From Streptomyces sp. NBC_01244 (GTDB taxonomy: Bacteria; Actinomycetota; Actinomycetes; Streptomycetales; Streptomycetaceae), in contig NZ_CP108488.1 in the NCBI RefSeq assembly GCF_035987325.1, forward strand, positions 8,432,001 through 8,496,000: a DNA stretch of 64,000 bases. The letters run 5' to 3'. Both the position numbers and the translations under genes were made by a program. Positions within the stretch are counted from its first letter, which is position 1, and the number at the start of each line of letters is the position of its first letter. Of the stretch, positions 1-8,074 are shown piece after piece. Under the pieces are notes generated by a model. It was not told where the DNA came from and did no database searches. It was given only the letters and a program-made list of their open reading frames with translations.

Positions 1-2019
1 CCCGAGCCAGGGGGGCTACTGGATGTCCTGAAGGTCGCGGCCGTGGTGCTCGATGCGGACGGGCGGATCACCTTGTGGAGCCCGCAGGCCGAGGAACTCT
101 TCGGATACACCTCCGCTGAGGCTCTCGGCCGGTTCGCAGGCCGGCTGCTGGTCCACGAGCAGCACCTGGAGCTGGTGGTCGACCTGTTCCGGCGGGTCAT
201 GGCGGGCGGAGGGAGCTGGGCGGGCGTGTTTCCCGTACGGCACAAGGACGGCGGCACGCGGCTGGTGGAGTTCCGGAACATGCGGTTGGAGGACGGCCGG
301 AAAGGCGTCTATGCGCTGGGCCTGGCCACCGACCAGGCGACGTTGCGGCGGGTGGAGCGGGATCTGGCGCTGTCCACCCGGCTGATTTCGCAGTCCCCGA
401 TCGGGCTGGCGGTGATAGACACCGATCTGCGGTACGTGACCGTCAATCCCGCGCTGGAACGCATCAACGGCCTGCCGGCCGCTGATCATGTCGGCCGGAA
501 CGTCCGAGAGGCATTGCCTTTCTTGGACGTCGAGGCCATCGAGTCCGCGATGCGTGAGGTTCTGGCCGACGGGATCCCGATCCTCGACCGTGAGTCCACG
601 GGGCGCACCCCGGCCGACCCGGACCGTGAGCACGTGTGGTCGGTGTCCTTCTACCGGCTGGAGGCTTCCAACGGGAAGGTGCTCGGCGTCGCGACGTCCG
701 TAGTCGACGTCACTGAGCGGCATCGCGCCACGGCCGAGGCCGCTCGGGCCCGGCAGCGCCTCGGGCTCGTGGCCGACGCCTCCCTGCGCATCGGGACCAC
801 GCTCGACCTCGACCAGACCGCCCGCGAACTCGCCGAGGTCTCCGTGCCGGAACTGGCCGACGTGGCCGCGGTGGACGTGCTCGACAGCATCCTGCACAGC
901 CGTGCGGCCGTTGCCGCAAACGAAGGGTCAGCGGTATTCAGGGCCTTGGCCGTGGCTGCCGCGTACCCCACGGACGCGGTGCGTGCGGCCGATCAGCCGG
1001 GTGAGGTGGCACGCTACGACGCCGACCGGCTGGTCACCCGGTGCGTGAACACGGGCCGCCCGGTCCGCGTGTCCCACGTGGACGCCGATGACCTGATCCG
1101 CATCGCCCGGAGTCCCGAGGCCGTCGGCATGCTGGCCGCCGCAGGACTCCACTCCTACCTGGCCGTGCCGCTCATCGCCCGCGGCGAAGTCCTCGGGGCC
1201 CTCGACCTCAAGCGCCTGCGCAATCCGGAACCGTTCACCGCCGACGACGAGGTCCTGGCCGGCGAGCTGGCCGCGCGCGCCGCCGTGTGCATCGACAACG
1301 CACGCTGGTACCAGCAGGCACGCAACACCGCCCTCACCCTCCAGCGCAGCCTCCTCCCTCAGGAGCCACCGGACCCGCCCGGCCTGGAGATCGCCTACCG
1401 CTATCAGCCCGCCCAAGCGGCGGACGAGGTCGGCGGCGACTGGTTCGACGTCATCCCTCTGGCGGGGGACAAGACCGCCCTCGTAGTCGGCGACGTCATG
1501 GGCAGCGGGATCAGCGCCGCCGCAACGATGGGCCAACTCCGCACAGCCACCCGCACACTGGCCGACCTCGACCTCGACCCCGCCCAGGTACTGCGTCACC
1601 TCGACCGCCTGACCGACCCCATGGGGCAGACCATCACGACCTGCGTCTACGCCGTCTACGACGCCCCCAACACCCGCTGCCTCATCTCCAACGCGGGGCA
1701 CATGCCACCCGTGTTGATGCGTCGCGGACGGCCGCCCGAACTACTGGAACTGCCCACCGCAGTCCCCCTCGGCGTCGGCGACGTCCCCTTCCACACCACC
1801 ACGTTCGATCTGCACCCGGGCGACCAACTGGTCCTCTACACCGATGGCCTGGTCGAAACCCGCGACCAGGCCATCGACGCACGCCTGAACGCTCTCCTCG
1901 CCCTCCTCGCAAAGCCGCCGCGATCCCTGGAAGAGACCTGCGACATGCTCCTCCACGCACTGCGCCAACCCGGCGACCACGACGACGTCGCCCTGCTCAT
2001 CGCCCGGGTCCAGCCCTGA
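1..2019 (+). CDS. PAS-PAS-GAF-SpoIIE protein phosphatase, 5' end cut by window edge
   Basis: PPM-type Ser/Thr phosphatase of the RsbU/SpoIIE kind, which dephosphorylates anti-anti-sigma factors in stress signalling. The frame is open to base 1 with no stop, so the N-terminus lies outside the window; the GTG at 43 falls inside a PAS domain and is not a credible start. Counted from base 43, PAS 1 spans roughly residues 1-100, PAS 2 roughly 110-230, GAF roughly 245-410 and SpoIIE roughly 425-655. Metal-site segments visible are GGDWFDV, GDVMGSG, LYTDGLVE and the terminal DDVALLIA. No anti-sigma kinase (HATPase) domain is seen before the stop, although many streptomycete homologues carry one. The signal sensed by the PAS/GAF modules cannot be told from sequence. 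Confidence 0.9.
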   Translation, partial: PEPGGLLDVLKVAAVVLDADGRITLWSPQAEELFGYTSAEALGRFAGRLLVHEQHLELVVDLFRRVMAGGGSWAGVFPVRHKDGGTRLVEFRNMRLEDGRKGVYALGLATDQATLRRVERDLALSTRLISQSPIGLAVIDTDLRYVTVNPALERINGLPAADHVGRNVREALPFLDVEAIESAMREVLADGIPILDRESTGRTPADPDREHVWSVSFYRLEASNGKVLGVATSVVDVTERHRATAEAARARQRLGLVADASLRIGTTLDLDQTARELAEVSVPELADVAAVDVLDSILHSRAAVAANEGSAVFRALAVAAAYPTDAVRAADQPGEVARYDADRLVTRCVNTGRPVRVSHVDADDLIRIARSPEAVGMLAAAGLHSYLAVPLIARGEVLGALDLKRLRNPEPFTADDEVLAGELAARAAVCIDNARWYQQARNTALTLQRSLLPQEPPDPPGLEIAYRYQPAQAADEVGGDWFDVIPLAGDKTALVVGDVMGSGISAAATMGQLRTATRTLADLDLDPAQVLRHLDRLTDPMGQTITTCVYAVYDAPNTRCLISNAGHMPPVLMRRGRPPELLELPTAVPLGVGDVPFHTTTFDLHPGDQLVLYTDGLVETRDQAIDARLNALLALLAKPPRSLEETCDMLLHALRQPGDHDDVALLIARVQP

Positions 2020-2065
2020 CACTGCCGCGGCCGGGCTCTGGGCGTGTGGGCGAGTGGTGCTCCGG

Positions 2066-2278
2066 TCAGAGCGTCTCGTCGTGCAGGTCCTCCTCGCGCA
2101 GCAGGTCGTCCTCACGGCGGCGCGAGGTCTCCTTCGGGCCCTCCTCCCGGCCTTGCTTCTGTCCCTGCTTGCGGGAAGCCTTGCCCGGCTGGGGACGTGC
2201 GGGGTCCCCGGAGCGATGATGCTCCTGCGCCTCGCGGCCCTTGCCCGGCTCCTTGTGCGTGTCCTGTGCATCGCCCAT
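2066..2278 (-). CDS. small very hydrophilic charged protein
   Basis: A 70-residue protein made almost entirely of K, R, E, D, Q, G and P, with no hydrophobic segment, so it is probably disordered. The ATG at 2278 (MGDAQDTHKEPGKG) is chosen because AAGAGGAG sits about 9 nt upstream; an in-frame ATG at 2356 has no such site. It is convergent with the phosphatase gene and separated from it by 46 bp. Small charged proteins like this are common near stress genes in Streptomyces, but no function can be assigned. Confidence 0.55.
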   Translation of the reverse strand: MGDAQDTHKEPGKGREAQEHHRSGDPARPQPGKASRKQGQKQGREEGPKETSRRREDDLLREEDLHDETL

Positions 2279-2375
2279 GACGGCGACTCCTCTTGATCCG
2301 TGGGATGGGGATTCCTCGCGAATCACGCTGACACGTGTGGTGACGATCTGCATCATCTCGACTACAGGGTGTGGC

Positions 2376-2745
2376 TTACGGGTGACGCCCGTCCTCGATG
2401 TGCGACGTGGGGAGGGGCCGTCCCCTGAGTGCCGAGGCCGCTCGCGCAGGCTGGTCGGCGACGCCTATGGCTTCTCGGCGGCACTTCGATGACGGCCTCC
2501 TTCGGGAAGTCGTCACCGGGGTCGAGGCGGCTTCCCGCGGGGGTGACCTGTCCTGCGCGAGCAGGCGGGCCGGGGCGTTGAAGCCCTCGTGGCGGTTGGT
2601 GTCCCAGCCGTCTCCCAGTTCGTCCCGCCACCTCGTCAGCCCGGCGCCCTTCTCCTGGAAGGTGCTCGGCCAGATCGTGGCCGACCTCACGCAGCCCCCG
2701 GCTGTCGGGTGCGTGCACGATGACCTGCGGTCCGCTGGACGTCAT
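2376..2745 (-). pseudogene. possible decayed small gene in the 2279-2858 intergenic stretch
   Basis: The 580-bp stretch between the small hydrophilic gene and the protease terminator holds no intact convincing gene. Starting at 2745, a short minus-strand reading (MTSSGPQVIVHAPDSRGLREV) resembles the N-terminus of small streptomycete proteins of unknown function. The frame then becomes low-complexity, while a second minus frame gives GAGLTRWRDELGDGWD. This looks like a small gene broken by indels, but chance coding character in GC-rich DNA is also possible. Confidence 0.25.
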
Positions 2746-2858
2746 GCCCTCAGGATCGACGTGGCCCGAGAGGGCCGCAGCCGGCACGGGCATCCGGGTG
2801 AGGCGTTCGGACGGAGTGGCCTGCCTCGTCCTCCGTGCACCGGCACCCCTCGTGCTCG

Positions 2859-2901
2859 CAGCGCGCCCGGATGCACCTTGACGGTGCGTCCGGGCGCGCT
2901 G
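2859..2901 (-). terminator. strong hairpin after the metalloprotease gene
   Basis: A 13-bp arm (CAGCGCGCCCGGA) pairs with TCCGGGCGCGCTG, and the inner GCACC pairs with GGTGC around a TTGAC loop. It lies 7 bp beyond the stop of the minus-strand protease gene. There is no U tract, which is usual for streptomycete terminators. Confidence 0.7.
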
Positions 2902-2907
2902 CAGGTG

Positions 2908-4464
2908 TCAGGGGTTGATGGGGAGGAAGATGCCGCGCAGCTTGTGAGCACCGTCCATGGTGACGTTGAACTGAGGGCCGGCGTCGTACTGCACGCCGTC
3001 GTAGAGCCAGGCCGCGAGCCGGAATCCGGCCTCGGGGCGTGCCGCGACGCCGACGACGGTGCCCGGCTTGTAGGGCCCGTAGACGGCGGGGCGGATGGTG
3101 CCGCCCGCGGTGGAGGACACGAGGAGGGCGTGGCGGGTCTTGCTGTCGGTCAGGGTCCGGTAGCCCGCCACGATCGGAGTGGACAGGCGGGCGAGGGCGG
3201 CGTTGTTGTTGTTCGCGTCGCCCAGGGGCTGGCCGTTGAAAGTGTTCTCGGTGTTGGAGTACTGATTCACCAGGGTGCACAGCTGGGGGCGGCAGAAGTC
3301 GGGGTATGCCATGAGGGTGCGGTGCCGCTTGTTCGGCGTGACCCACCCGGTCCCGTAGGGCGCGTTGAGGTCGTTCAGCGCGGCGGCATCCAGGATGTAG
3401 CGGTCGTGGAACAGGCCGAGGTTGTGGCCGAGTTCGTGACCGAGGTTGTAGAAGCTGATCAGAGAGTTGAAGTCGATGGCGGAGAAGGCCAGTTTGGAAT
3501 TGAAGATCCCCCGCACGGGCAGGCTGGCGTTGCCGGTGGACTCCGTCGCCCCGACCTGGTTGACGACGGTCACCAGGTCAGCCCCGAAGCGGCGGCGCAG
3601 TTCGTGCGCCCTGGATCCGAGATCCGGGTCCAGGGGGTTCTCCAGCTTCCCGCGCATCAACTCCGCGTTGTTGTCGCCCTGGTAGTTCGTGTTGTACGTG
3701 CCCAGGACGTCGACGCTGGCGGGGACGTTGCTGTCGGCGAGGGCCTCGTTCATCTTCCGCTCGGCCCAGTAGATCCTGTTGATGACCTGCTGCTGGCCGC
3801 CTGCCGCGGTGACGGCCTTCGGGGTGTAGCCGGCGATGACGTCGATGACCACCGGCTTGTCCGCCGTGGCCTCGATCCCTCCCTGGAGGGACCTTCGCAT
3901 GGCCGACGCGGCGGCCGGGTCGATGCCCGGCTTGTCGGGCACCCTCAGCGGGCTGAGGAAGGGGTCCTCCTCGGTGACGTGCAGCTGGGTGGGCTGGCCC
4001 GTGACGGTTCGCGCGTGGTAGACGCGCTCGCCGAGGTCCGCGTGGACCTCCACGACGACGGTGGCCTCGGGCGTACGGTCGGTCTTGGTCTTGCACAGGC
4101 CGCGCAGGGCGACGACGACGCTGGTGTCGGGCCGGTCCTTGACGTGGCCGCTCCAGACGACCGTTCCGTGGTCGTCGTCGATCCCGTCCTCGACCGCGGT
4201 GACGCGCACGTCCTCGAAGAACTCGAAGGTGTGCTCGCGCGGCACGCCGATCGGAGCCGGGGTGCACAGCGTGCGGAACAGTTCCGCGTCGAGGGGGAAG
4301 GTGCGCTCGCGCACCACCACCCTGTCCTCGCCGGACGGGGAGGGGGCACGGGCGGCCAGGGGGGCGGCGGAGACACCGGCGGCCGCGGCCAACGGCAGGG
4401 CGGTGAGAGCGGCGACACACACCGCCAGCAGACGGGCACGCCGAGGACGGCGAAGTGAGGTCAT
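2908..4464 (-). CDS. secreted zinc metalloprotease (metzincin, M12-like)
   Basis: Predicted exported endopeptidase of about 518 residues. The first 35 residues form a Sec-type signal peptide: RRPRRAR followed by a hydrophobic stretch ending near AAGVSAA. The catalytic zinc motif HELGHNLGLFHD (HExxHxxGxxHD) begins near residue 343, and LMAYPD some 40 residues later fits the Met-turn. The roughly 170 residues before the protease domain probably act as a propeptide, and the C-terminal 80 residues (TLTDSKTRHALLVSSTAGG onward) resemble a beta-rich repeat domain. The ATG at 4464 is chosen because it begins the signal peptide; no clear Shine-Dalgarno site precedes it, and an ATG at 4488 is possible. 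The gene stands alone. Confidence 0.85.
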   Translation of the reverse strand: MTSLRRPRRARLLAVCVAALTALPLAAAAGVSAAPLAARAPSPSGEDRVVVRERTFPLDAELFRTLCTPAPIGVPREHTFEFFEDVRVTAVEDGIDDDHGTVVWSGHVKDRPDTSVVVALRGLCKTKTDRTPEATVVVEVHADLGERVYHARTVTGQPTQLHVTEEDPFLSPLRVPDKPGIDPAAASAMRRSLQGGIEATADKPVVIDVIAGYTPKAVTAAGGQQQVINRIYWAERKMNEALADSNVPASVDVLGTYNTNYQGDNNAELMRGKLENPLDPDLGSRAHELRRRFGADLVTVVNQVGATESTGNASLPVRGIFNSKLAFSAIDFNSLISFYNLGHELGHNLGLFHDRYILDAAALNDLNAPYGTGWVTPNKRHRTLMAYPDFCRPQLCTLVNQYSNTENTFNGQPLGDANNNNAALARLSTPIVAGYRTLTDSKTRHALLVSSTAGGTIRPAVYGPYKPGTVVGVAARPEAGFRLAAWLYDGVQYDAGPQFNVTMDGAHKLRGIFLPINP

Positions 4465-4686
4465 ACGGCACAGAAAACTAGAGCCCATGTCGTACAGGCG
4501 CGCGACATGCCTTGCTCTCCGATGGATCACCCGCCCGCCACAACACGGCCACCCCTATGTCTGACAAGCGAGATGGCCCCCAACCCCAGTCGTCGCAGCC
4601 AGGTGATCGTTTCCGTTCACGGCTCCAGGTCGGCGCGGACGGACCGGAATCATCGAGCTGCGTGCCCTGCGTGGGCTCACGTCGCG

Positions 4687-5417
4687 TCACGCGTCCAGTT
4701 GTGCGCGGATGAGTGTGTCGAGTCGTTGCCATGCCTGGGATGAGGCGTTGACCGTGCCCTGGATGAGGGCGGGGATCTCGGAGGTCGCGTCCTGCCCGGG
4801 CAGTTCGTGGGGGCCGTAGCGTTCTCGGGTCGCTTCGGCGATCCGGTGGGCGAGGTCGTCGATGAGAGGATCGTCGGCGGCGAGGTCGTACGCGTGGTCG
4901 TAGTCGAGGAAGAGCTGCCGTGTCGCCGGGTCGGCCAGGGTCTCGGCCTGGTCGTGGAACAGGGTGACCGCGAGGTCCGGGTGGGTGGCGAACACGAGGA
5001 TCCACAGGTCGCGTTGCAGGTCCTCCATCGAGGGGTGAATCCCCAGTGGGCCAGGTGCTCCAGATGGGTGCCGACCTCGGCGGGCAGCGGTGACAGCTGC
5101 CCGGCCGCGAGCCGGCGCAGGCGTCCCCGTGTTGCCCGCAGTCCGCGGATGCGGGCGGTGAGCTCGTCCTCGATCTCGTGCAGCGCCTGCTGGAACTCCT
5201 CGACGGTCGCGGACCTCAGGTCGCGGATGCGGGCCAGGGGGACTCCGGCTTCGGCGAGCGTCCGGATCTTGATCAGGTCGATGGCGTCCTTCGCGCCGTA
5301 TCGGCGGTAGCCGGACGCGTCGCGGTCGGGCTCGGGGAGCAGTCCCTTGTCGTGGTAGACGCGGATGGTCTTGATCGACACTCCGGCGTACCTGGCCAGC
5401 TGCCCGATGGTGATCAC
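4687..5417 (-). CDS. MerR-family regulator, interrupted by a one-base frameshift
   Basis: The N-terminus ITIGQLARYAGVSIKTIRVY is a MerR winged-helix domain, followed by a long dimerisation helix (residues about 75-120). The reading then jumps frame at 5041-5044: one frame ends LEHLAHWG and another continues IHPSMEDLQRDLWILVFATHP to the stop at 4687. Restoring one G in the TGGGGATT run joins them, giving about 243 residues. The C-terminal domain is not a known metal site and has no conserved cysteines, so it probably binds a small molecule or senses stress. The GTG at 5417 is preceded by GGGAGGA at proper spacing. It is divergent from the gene at 5472 with a MerR-type dyad between them. Confidence 0.75.
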
Positions 5418-5433
5418 CCGGTGATCCTCCCAT

Positions 5434-5456
5434 TTGACCTTTCCCCTGGGGCAGGG
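5434..5456 (+). promoter_or_regulatory. MerR-type operator between divergent genes
   Basis: TTGACC at 5434 could act as a -35. Overlapping its last two bases is an imperfect 19-bp dyad, CCTTTCCCC-T-GGGGCAGGG (5438-5456; 7 of 9 half-site positions match). MerR proteins classically bind a dyad in an over-long spacer. Transcription would begin close to the ATG at 5472, so that mRNA is probably leaderless. The regulator at 5417 lies on the other side, which fits autoregulation. Confidence 0.55.
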
Positions 5457-5471
5457 TTGCAGCATGGGGGC

Positions 5472-5759
5472 ATGGCGAACATGAGTACTGATCGGGAGAC
5501 GCTGCGCGCGCTGGCCGACGAGGGCAACGAGACCGCTTTGGAGCGGCTGGCCGACCTTGCCGACACGGCCGGCGACCTGGAGGAGCTGAGCGAGCTCCTG
5601 GACGAGGGATCCATGCATGCCGGGTTTCTGCTCACTCGGCGCGCGGCCGCGGCCGGCGACCTGCGTGAGTTGCAGCGGATCTCCGACGCCGGGTACGAGG
5701 AGGCCGGCACCGAACTGGACCGGCTCCTGAAGGCACCGACCGACGGGCATCGGCCCTGA
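5472..5759 (+). CDS. small helical-repeat protein paired with MerR regulator
   Basis: A 95-residue acidic, all-helical protein with repeating units of the kind ALERLADLADTAGDLEELSELLDEG and LTRRAAAAGDLRELQRISDAG. These resemble short ankyrin/TPR-like helix pairs. It is divergently transcribed from the MerR gene and shares its operator, so it is probably the main target of that regulator. The ATG at 5472 (MANMSTDRETL) fits a leaderless start; an alternative ATG lies 9 nt downstream. The function is unknown. Confidence 0.65.
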   Translation: MANMSTDRETLRALADEGNETALERLADLADTAGDLEELSELLDEGSMHAGFLLTRRAAAAGDLRELQRISDAGYEEAGTELDRLLKAPTDGHRP

Positions 5760-5796
5760 GGACCGAACCGGCCGCGTCGAAGGGGGTCGGCCCGGC

Positions 5797-5824
5797 GCGG
5801 TAGGCGGTAGGCGGTAGGCGGTAG
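5797..5824 (+). repeat. four tandem copies of GCGGTAG
   Basis: Four perfect head-to-tail 7-bp units lie in the gap before the kdpD pseudogene. Simple tandem repeats like this can vary in copy number; no function is apparent. Confidence 0.8.
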
Positions 5825-5897
5825 AGGGCGGAGGCGGTCGCGGCGGAGCACCATGGAGGGAGGGGCGTAGGCGTGACGACCGGGCAGGAGCCCGACC

Positions 5898-7373
5898 ATG
5901 GCGCGTGGGCGACTGCGGATCTACCTTGGGGCGGCCCCCGGGGTCGGCAAGACGTACGCGATGCTCGAAGAAGGGCAGCGCCTGGCCCAGGCCGGCGCCG
6001 ACGTGGCGGTCGGGTTCGTCGATGGCAGGACGTCGAGGAACTCCTCGACGCGGGCATCGACGTCGTCACCACCCTCAACGTCCAGCACCTGGAGTCCCTG
6101 GGCGACGTGGTCCGGCAGATCACCGGTGTCCCGCAGCGCGAGACCCTGCCGGACGAGGTGTCCCGCAGCGCGGACCAGATCGAGCTGGTGGACCTGCCGC
6201 CCGAGCTGCTGCGCGACCTCGGCCCTACGGCTGCCGCACCCGAGCCGTGCCACCGGCCCTCGCCGGTTCTGGATCGCGATGCTGCTCGCCGCGATCACGC
6301 TCCCGGGCCTGACCGCTCTCCTGGTCCTCCTGGGCGAGCACGTGGACCTCGCCCTCGCCCTGGTGCTCTACCTGCTGGCCGTCGTCGTGATCGCCCTGGT
6401 CGGAGGCCTCGTTCCCGCGCTGCTGGCCGCGCTCGCCGCGGGACTGCTCGCCGACCACTACTTCACCCCGCCGGTGCACTCGCTGCGCGTCGAGCGCCTC
6501 GCCGACATCCTCGCGTTGGTGGTGTACGTCGTCACGGCGGTCATCGTCGGCATGGCCGCGGGCACGGCCGCGCGCCGCACGTACCAGGCCGTACGAGCGA
6601 GCTCCGAGGCCCGGGCGCTGAGCCGGCTGGCCACCGCCATGATGCACGGGCAGGACCTTCCGACCCTGCTCGAACAGGTACGGGAGGACTTCGGCCTGGA
6701 GGCGGTGAGCCTGCTGGCACGCGATACGGGGCATGCCGCCGAGCCCCGCTGGTACGTCGTCGCCAGCACCGGCGAGCATCCGCCGGAGCGCCCGTACGAC
6801 GTCGATGTGGAAAGCCCCGTCGGCGATGACCTCACGCTGGCGGCGACAGGGCGCCCGCCGAGCGGCGACGACCAGCGCGTACTGGGGGCGTGCGCGGCCC
6901 AGTTGGGCATGGCCTACTCCCATGGCCGGCTCGCCGCCCATGACGCCGAAGCGGGTCTGCGTGCCACGGCCGAGCACACCCGGGCCTCGCTCCTCCTCAC
7001 GGCGAGCCGCGACCTGCGGGGGCCGCTGAGTACGGCCGACGAAGCGCTGAGCGGCCTCGGCAGCGGCACCGATCCGAAGGAGGCCCAGCGGCACAGCCCG
7101 CCGGACCGGCCCCCGCGGCTGACGGCCGAGATCCGGGCCGGTCAGGTGGAGATCCACGTGGAAGACGGCGCCAACGAGATGGTTCAGGTCGCGGAACGCG
7201 GGACGCATCCGAGCCGCAAGCCGGACAGTCTGACCCTGCGGATGTGTCGTGACCTCATGGAGACCATGGGGGGCACCCTGGGAACCACGGGCGCCGGCCC
7301 CGGCTTCGCCGTGACGCTCACGCTTCCGGCGGCTGCTCCCCGGCAGCCGATCATCGCAGGCCGGAGGTCCTGA
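5898..7373 (+). pseudogene. degenerate KdpD-like sensor kinase
   Basis: It begins like KdpD (GRLRIYLGAAPGVGKTYAML, Walker A intact). At about 6025 the frame shifts and roughly 65 residues are missing compared with the full kdpD at 18376; the next part, WQDVEELLDAGIDVVTTLN, is in another frame. Around 6240 the universal-stress domain is deleted and the first frame resumes in the four-helix DUF4118 region (about 6275-6580). A GAF-like part follows. The phosphoacceptor box reads LLTASRDLRGPL where the intact protein has AVSHDLRTPL, so the histidine is lost, and the ATPase domain is cut down. One continuous 491-codon frame still spans the locus, but about 80 residues of it are out of register. 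Real decay, not a sequencing slip. It overlaps the next gene by 23 bp. Confidence 0.8.
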
Positions 7374-7908
7374 AGACGGTGAGGGCCGTCTCGCGGTTGA
7401 TGCGCTCCGTCAACTCGCACAGGGCGATCACCCCGTACCGCAGGGTGCCGTGCCGGACCGACGCGCGGGCGTCCGTGTCGAAGCGGTGCCACATCGCCGG
7501 GTTGCGGACCAGGACGGTCGGATCGATCTCGGCCCGGTTTCCCTCCGTGTCGCGGAGGATCATCCGCTGAGCCACCCCGTCGGTCCACCTGACCGAGACG
7601 AGGGAGTCCGTACGGACGGTGTGGTCCACCAGCAGTCCTCGGGCGCTCAGCAGACCGGGACCTACGGAGACTCTGGGAGGCAGCAGGATCACGAAGACGA
7701 GGGCGGCCAGCCCGGTCCAGAGGGCGCCGCGGGTCGCGTCGAGCCTGCCGCCACTCGCGTCCATGGCCAGGAGGGCCGCGTACAGGAGCGACGCGACAAC
7801 GAGGGCCGCGCGCCTCTCGACGGCCCAGTGGATGTCGCGTGCGAGAGGTCCCGGAGGCTCCGCGGCGGAGTGCGCGCCGGTCGCGGACTGCGTGAAACGT
7901 CGTTCCAT
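7351..7908 (-). CDS. PH-like-domain membrane protein
   Basis: A 185-residue protein with two membrane helices (about residues 34-55 and 63-82) and a beta-rich C-terminal domain resembling bacterial PH domains, in the order found in other two-helix bPH2 proteins. No Shine-Dalgarno site precedes the ATG. A TAACGT -10-like hexamer (7920-7915 on the minus strand) sits six bases before it, so the message may be leaderless. Four hexamer boxes lie directly upstream (7950-7988) where an activator would sit next to the -35, which ties the gene to the potassium regulon. Its biochemical role is unknown. Confidence 0.7.
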   Translation of the reverse strand: MERRFTQSATGAHSAAEPPGPLARDIHWAVERRAALVVASLLYAALLAMDASGGRLDATRGALWTGLAALVFVILLPPRVSVGPGLLSARGLLVDHTVRTDSLVSVRWTDGVAQRMILRDTEGNRAEIDPTVLVRNPAMWHRFDTDARASVRHGTLRYGVIALCELTERINRETALTVFRTSGLR

Positions 7909-7949
7909 GAAGGTGACGTTAGGGCCGGTACGAGCCTGGGCGGCGGGCC

Positions 7950-7988
7950 CTGACGGACCGCTGATGTGCCGGCTACGGCATTTTGACG
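7950..7988 (+). promoter_or_regulatory. four-box hexamer array (candidate KdpE site)
   Basis: CTGACG (7950), CTGATG (7961), GCTACG (7972) and TTGACG (7983) lie in perfect 11-bp register on the plus strand, 42 bp upstream of the minus-strand PH-like gene. Register and sequence match arrays before the kdp genes. Confidence 0.65.
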
Positions 7989-8004
7989 GGGGGGGGGGGG
8001 GGGG
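7988..8004 (+). repeat. 17-base poly-G run
   Basis: An uninterrupted run of 17 G starts at the last base of the fourth box. The true length is uncertain, since homopolymers are where this assembly seems to fail. It lies between two minus-strand genes and upstream of the PH-like gene. Confidence 0.9.
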
Positions 8005-8074
8005 ATCGCGGCGTCCCCTGCCGGTTCACTGGCCGGTGGGCCGGGGATGGCCGGGGGAGTTCCCGGGTGCGGGA

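Noticed and set aside
2044..2296. Plus-strand hydrophobic frame read as a small membrane protein
   Set aside because: It is antisense to the charged minus-strand gene, which has a proper Shine-Dalgarno site; the hydrophobic leucine-rich reading is a by-product of complementing charged codons.
2398..4458. A 686-codon plus-strand frame opposite the metalloprotease
   Set aside because: The minus-strand protein has a signal peptide and an intact zinc motif; the plus frame is a featureless valine/glycine/aspartate-rich shadow.
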